From: Pseudomonadota bacterium
GTDB taxonomy: Bacteria > Pseudomonadota > Alphaproteobacteria > UBA8366 > GCA-2717185
Reading direction: 5' to 3'
NCBI GenBank assembly: GCA_027619655.1
Contig: JAQCHR010000101.1
Coordinates: 1-9,546, forward strand
Length of the DNA stretch: 9,546 bases
Positions 6,009 through 9,546 of the stretch are shown piece by piece. How positions within the stretch are numbered: the first letter of the stretch is position 1; each line of letters begins with the position of its first letter. The notes beneath the pieces were generated by a model that saw only the letters and a program-made list of their open reading frames with translations, made no database searches and was not told the origin of the DNA. A program made the translations under genes and the position numbers.

Positions 6009-7652
6009 TCACACGCTCACGACGCCGCTGGCGACCGCCTGTTCGTCGAATTCCAGATCGAAGGCCGCCGCCATCAGCGCCTTCGTATAGGGTTCGGATG
6101 GGTTATCGAAAATCGTGTCGGCCGGCCCCTGTTCAACGACCCTGCCATCCTTCATGACGATGACATGGTCCGCAAGAGCGCGGACAACCTTCAGGTCATG
6201 GCTGATGAACATATAGGCGAGCCCGTGCCGGCGCTGCAGGTCGGTGAGCAGGTCGACAATCTGCGCCTGCACCGACATGTCCAGCGCCGAAGTGGGCTCG
6301 TCCAGCACGATGAATTTCGGCTTCAGGACAATCGCCCGGGCAATGGCGATGCGCTGGCGCTGCCCGCCGGAAAATTCATGCGGATAGCGGAAACGGCTTT
6401 CCGGTTCGAGCCCCACTTCGCGCAGCGCCTCGACCACCCTTGCATCCAGTTCGGCCGCGTCATTTGAATCGCTGTGAATCCTGAGACCTTCGGCCACGAT
6501 CTCGCCGATCGACATGCGCGGCGACAGCGAACCATACGGGTCCTGGAAAACCACCTGCATCTCCCGGCGCAGCGGCCGCAGCTTGTCCTCCGGCAGCTCC
6601 TGAATTTCGCGCCCGTCAAAATAGATGCCGCCGGTGGATCGTTCCAGACGCAGCAGCGCCATGCCCAGCGTCGTCTTGCCGGAGCCTGATTCGCCGACCA
6701 CGCCGACCGTCTGGCCTTCGCGTACCGTTACCGTGATGCCGTCCACTGCCTTGACATGGTCGACGGTGCGCCGGAAGACGCCCTTCTTGATCGGGAACCA
6801 GACCTTGATGTCGTTCCCGGTGATGATGACGGGGGCATCGGGCGAGGGCTCGGATTTGCTGCCCTTCGGTTCGGCGGCCAGAAGATGCTTCGTATAGGCA
6901 TGCGCCGGATGGCCAAAAATATCCCCCGTCGGCCCGGCTTCGACAATCTCGCCGTCGCACATCACGCAGACCTTGTCCGCAATCTTGCGTACGATGCCCA
7001 GGTCATGGGTGATGAACAGCATAGCCATGCCAAGTTCCTGCTGCAGGTCCTTCAGCAGCTTCAGGATCTGCGCCTGGATGGTAACGTCCAGCGCGGTCGT
7101 GGGTTCGTCGGCGATCAGCAGGTCGGGCTCGTTCGCCAGCGCCATGGCGATCACCACCCGCTGGCGCTGGCCGCCGGACAGTTCATGCGGATAGGCAGTA
7201 AGCCGCTGTTCGGCATTCCGCACGCCGACGAGGTTCAGCAGTTCCAGCACGCGTGCACGGGCCCGGCTTTCCGACATGCCCTTGTGCAGGGTCAGCGTTT
7301 CCGCAATTTGTTTTTCAATCGTGTGCAGCGGATTGAGCGAGGTCATCGGTTCCTGGAAGATCATCGATATCCGATTGCCGCGCACCGCGCGCATCGCCGA
7401 TTCGCCCGCGCCGACCAGTTCCGTACCCTTGTAGCGGATCGAACCGTTCGGGTGGCGCGCTACGGGATAGGGCAGCAGTTGCAGGATCGACAGCGCCGTA
7501 ACCGACTTTCCCGATCCGGATTCGCCAACCAGCGCCAGGGTCTCGCCCCGCCCGATTGTGAAGGACGCATGCTTGACCGCATCGACCGTGCCGCCGGGCG
7601 TGGCGAAACTGACCGACAGATCGTCAACGATAAGGAGCTCCTGTTCGTCCAT
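6009..7652 (-). CDS. yejF: Peptide/microcin C-type ABC transporter, fused dual ATPase YejF
   Basis: A 547-residue protein with two complete ABC ATPase domains in tandem, as in YejF, where one chain replaces the DppD/DppF pair. First domain: Walker A GESGSGKS (43-50), Q-loop Q100, signature LSGGQ (158-162), Walker B LLIADE (178-183) and switch histidine H216. A linker of about 30 residues follows near 260-290. Second domain: Walker A GESGSGKT (320-327), Q370, signature FSGGQ (427-431), Walker B FIVLDE (447-452) and H485. Both sites look catalytically complete. The protein would power import through the YejB/YejE pore on the inner face of the membrane. It starts 9 bases after the yejE stop with AGGA upstream. 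In E. coli the yejABEF system takes up microcin C and peptides; the cargo here is inferred by homology. Confidence 0.93.
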   Translation of the reverse strand: MDEQELLIVDDLSVSFATPGGTVDAVKHASFTIGRGETLALVGESGSGKSVTALSILQLLPYPVARHPNGSIRYKGTELVGAGESAMRAVRGNRISMIFQEPMTSLNPLHTIEKQIAETLTLHKGMSESRARARVLELLNLVGVRNAEQRLTAYPHELSGGQRQRVVIAMALANEPDLLIADEPTTALDVTIQAQILKLLKDLQQELGMAMLFITHDLGIVRKIADKVCVMCDGEIVEAGPTGDIFGHPAHAYTKHLLAAEPKGSKSEPSPDAPVIITGNDIKVWFPIKKGVFRRTVDHVKAVDGITVTVREGQTVGVVGESGSGKTTLGMALLRLERSTGGIYFDGREIQELPEDKLRPLRREMQVVFQDPYGSLSPRMSIGEIVAEGLRIHSDSNDAAELDARVVEALREVGLEPESRFRYPHEFSGGQRQRIAIARAIVLKPKFIVLDEPTSALDMSVQAQIVDLLTDLQRRHGLAYMFISHDLKVVRALADHVIVMKDGRVVEQGPADTIFDNPSEPYTKALMAAAFDLEFDEQAVASGVVSV

Positions 7653-7661
7653 GTCCCGATC

Positions 7662-8726
7662 CTATCGCTGCGCCTTGCGCGGGTCGAATGCATCGCGCAC
7701 CGCCTCGCCGATAAACACCATGAGCGTCAGCATCAGGCTGATCACGACGAACCCGGTGATACCCAGCCAGGGCGCCTGCAGGTTTTCCTTCCCCTGTTTC
7801 AGCAACTCGCCGAGCGACGGCGAACCGGCCGGCAGGCCAAAGCCGAGGAAGTCCAGCGAGGTCAGCGTGATCAGCGCGCCCGAGGTAATGAACGGCAGGA
7901 AGGTCAGCGTCGCGACCATCGCATTGGGCAGAACGTGGCGGAACATGATCGTGCGGTTGGGAATACCCAGCGCCCGCGCCGCCTTCACGTATTCGAAATT
8001 GCGCGCCCGCAGCACCTCCGCCCGCACCAGGCTGACCAGCGCCGTCCAGCTGAACAGCAGCAGCAGCCCCAGCAACAGCCAGAAACTCGGTGTCACGATG
8101 CTGGCCATGATGATGAGGATATACAGGGTCGGCAGCCCGCCCCAGATTTCGATCAACCGCTGCCCGAACAGGTCGATCAGCCCGCCGAAGAACCCCTGGA
8201 TGGCGCCGACCGCAATGCCGATGGCGGAACTGAGAATGGTGAGCAGCAGGCCGAACAGCACCGATATCCGGAATCCGTAGACGATCCGCGCCACCACATC
8301 GCGCGACTGGTCGTCCGTGCCGAGCCAGTTCCGCCATGTCGGCGGCGACGGCGACGGCGCCTCCAGGTCGGTGATGTTGGTGTCGTAGCGAAACCGGATC
8401 GGCGGCCAGAGGATCCATCCTTTTTCCTCGATCAGTTCGACCACGAAGGGATCCGTGTAATCGGCCTCGGTCGGAAATTCGCCGCCAAACTCCGTTTCGG
8501 CATAGGTCACGAGAACCGGAACATAGAAACCGCCGTCGAACCGGATCAGGACCGGCCGGTCGTTTGCAATCAGTTCGGCACAGAGCGACAGCAGGAATAT
8601 CGCCAGGAAAATCCACAGCGACCAGAATCCGCGCCGGTTGGCGGCGAAATTCGCGATCCGGCGCCGGGTCAGCGGGCGGATCGGGATGCCGAGAAACCGG
8701 TCCTGATGGATGGCCATATCCGTCAT
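7662..8726 (-). CDS. yejE: Peptide/microcin C-type ABC transporter permease YejE
   Basis: A 354-residue inner-membrane permease, close to the length of E. coli YejE. After a basic N-terminal tail the first helix is at about 35-54. It is followed by a long periplasmic segment (55-150), with blocks RPVLIRFDGGFYVPVLV (57-73) and GWILWPPIRF (103-112) that I recognise from YejE. Further helices lie at about 153-180, 193-212, 214-235, 272-297 and 322-340. The EAA loop that docks to the ATPase is at 245-270 (EYVKAARALGIPN, then HVLPNAM). The sequence WLGTDDQSRDVVARIVYG (134-151) is the usual block before the second helix in DppC-type permeases. The start overlaps the yejB stop in ATGA, so the two permeases are translationally coupled. 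YejE pairs with YejB to form the pore. Confidence 0.93.
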   Translation of the reverse strand: MTDMAIHQDRFLGIPIRPLTRRRIANFAANRRGFWSLWIFLAIFLLSLCAELIANDRPVLIRFDGGFYVPVLVTYAETEFGGEFPTEADYTDPFVVELIEEKGWILWPPIRFRYDTNITDLEAPSPSPPTWRNWLGTDDQSRDVVARIVYGFRISVLFGLLLTILSSAIGIAVGAIQGFFGGLIDLFGQRLIEIWGGLPTLYILIIMASIVTPSFWLLLGLLLLFSWTALVSLVRAEVLRARNFEYVKAARALGIPNRTIMFRHVLPNAMVATLTFLPFITSGALITLTSLDFLGFGLPAGSPSLGELLKQGKENLQAPWLGITGFVVISLMLTLMVFIGEAVRDAFDPRKAQR

Positions 8727-9546
8727 GACTGGCGGCTTTCGAAATCGATACGCGGATCGATCAGCATGTACATGACATCGCTGACGATTCCCATCAGCAG
8801 GCCCAGCAGGGTGAAGAAATACAGAGTCGCGAACATGATCGGGTAATCGCGGTTGATCACCGCCTCAAACCCCAGCAGCCCCAGCCCGTCCAGCGAGAAG
8901 ATGATTTCGATCAGCAGCGTGCTGGTAAACAGGATGCCGATGAAGGCCGATGGAAATCCGGCGATCACGATCAGCATGGCGTTGCGGAAGACATGCCCGT
9001 ACAGCACCCGGTGTTCCGTCAGCCCCTTGGCCCGTGCGGTGACGACGAACTGCTTGTTGATTTCCTCCAGAAAGGAATTCTTGGTCAACAGCGTCAGGGT
9101 CGCGAAGGAGCCGATCAGCAGGGCGGTCAGCGGCAGCGCAAGATGCCAGAAATAATCGGCGATCCGCGCCGGCCAGGACATGGTCTCCCAGGTATTGGAG
9201 ACCAGCCCGCGCAGGGGAAACCAGTCCAGGTACTGACCGCCGGCGAAGATGACGATCAGCAGGATTGCGAACAGGAAGGACGGCACCGCATTGCCGATGA
9301 TCACCACGGTGCTGGTCCAGACGTCGAAGCGCGTGCCGTCGCGGACCGCCTTGGCAATCCCCAGCGGGATGGAAATCAGATAGACCAGCAATGTCGTCCA
9401 CAAGCCGAGCGAGATCGAAACCGGCATCTTGCTGAGCACGAGGTCGACAACGGTGCTGTCGCGGAAGAAGCTCTTGCCGAAATCGAAGGTGGCGTAATTG
9501 CCGATCATCAGGAAGAACCGTTCCAGCGGCGGCTTGTCGAAGCCGA
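8723..9546 (-). CDS. yejB: Peptide/microcin C-type ABC transporter permease YejB (5' part beyond the right edge)
   Basis: The window holds the last 273 or so residues of an inner-membrane permease; E. coli YejB is about 360, so roughly 90 N-terminal residues lie outside. The frame is open to the edge and reads GFDKPPLERFF before the first in-window ATG (9508), which matches the YejB block before the membrane core. That ATG is therefore internal, not the start. Recognisable blocks are FDFGKSFFRDS, PVSISLGLWTTLL, SIPLGIAKAV and DWFPLRGLVS. The EAA loop has FVVTARAKGLTEHR and HVFRNAM, and the end is DPRIDFESRQS. Five or so hydrophobic helices are visible. The substrate-binding gene yejA usually precedes yejB and would be expected to the right of the window. 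Confidence 0.93.
   Translation of the reverse strand, partial: GFDKPPLERFFLMIGNYATFDFGKSFFRDSTVVDLVLSKMPVSISLGLWTTLLVYLISIPLGIAKAVRDGTRFDVWTSTVVIIGNAVPSFLFAILLIVIFAGGQYLDWFPLRGLVSNTWETMSWPARIADYFWHLALPLTALLIGSFATLTLLTKNSFLEEINKQFVVTARAKGLTEHRVLYGHVFRNAMLIVIAGFPSAFIGILFTSTLLIEIIFSLDGLGLLGFEAVINRDYPIMFATLYFFTLLGLLMGIVSDVMYMLIDPRIDFESRQS

Noticed and set aside
4802..6157. A plus-strand open frame of 451 codons opposite the sulfotransferase and ghrA genes
   Set aside because: The composition is arginine-rich and without motifs, there is no ribosome site, and it overlaps three well-supported minus-strand genes.
6756..8846. A plus-strand open frame of 696 codons opposite yejF and yejE
   Set aside because: Its translation is rich in Arg, Gln, His and Asp with low complexity and no domain, as expected for the antisense of GC-rich coding DNA. 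The opposite strand encodes clear YejF and YejE motifs throughout.

Overview
The window reads as an ordinary chromosomal segment of a GC-rich alphaproteobacterium, probably a Rhodospirillales-like lineage. The reasons are the high GC content, GTG starts behind strong AGGAGG-type ribosome sites, and the order zapE - small membrane protein - mdh. Lineage is inferred from gene content only; there is no rRNA or other phylogenetic marker in the window. No mobile element, tRNA, rRNA, CRISPR array or phage gene was seen.

Left part (1-3930), all on the minus strand and read right to left: an NAD(P)-binding oxidoreductase with a C-terminal SAF domain (COG4091 type), then zapE (AFG1-like ATPase that acts on the division ring), then a two-helix membrane protein of unknown function, then mdh (malate dehydrogenase, cut by the left edge). 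zapE carries an apparent one-base frameshift between its N-terminal region and its Walker A motif. The small membrane gene starts inside the zapE stop region. A 197-bp AT-richer leader precedes mdh and holds three TACGAC words at exact 75-bp steps.

Middle (3931-4428): a divergent intergenic region with a short palindrome and a direct repeat, followed by the only plus-strand gene, a small MarR-type regulator. Its stop codon overlaps that of the convergent sulfotransferase gene by 4 bp.

Right part (4425-9546), all minus strand: a tightly packed run yejB (cut by the right edge) - yejE - yejF - D-2-hydroxyacid dehydrogenase (ghrA-like) - sulfotransferase. Junctions are a 4-bp ATGA overlap and gaps of 9, 4 and 14 bp, so this is very likely one transcript. 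YejBEF form the membrane and ATPase core of a peptide/microcin C-type ABC importer. The two distal genes are a 2-ketoacid reductase and a PAPS-dependent sulfotransferase-like protein of unknown acceptor.

I do not see a convincing new biological system. The points most worth a second look are the broken zapE frame, the grouping of an importer with a sulfotransferase and a ketoacid reductase, and the repeat patterns in the two regulatory regions.
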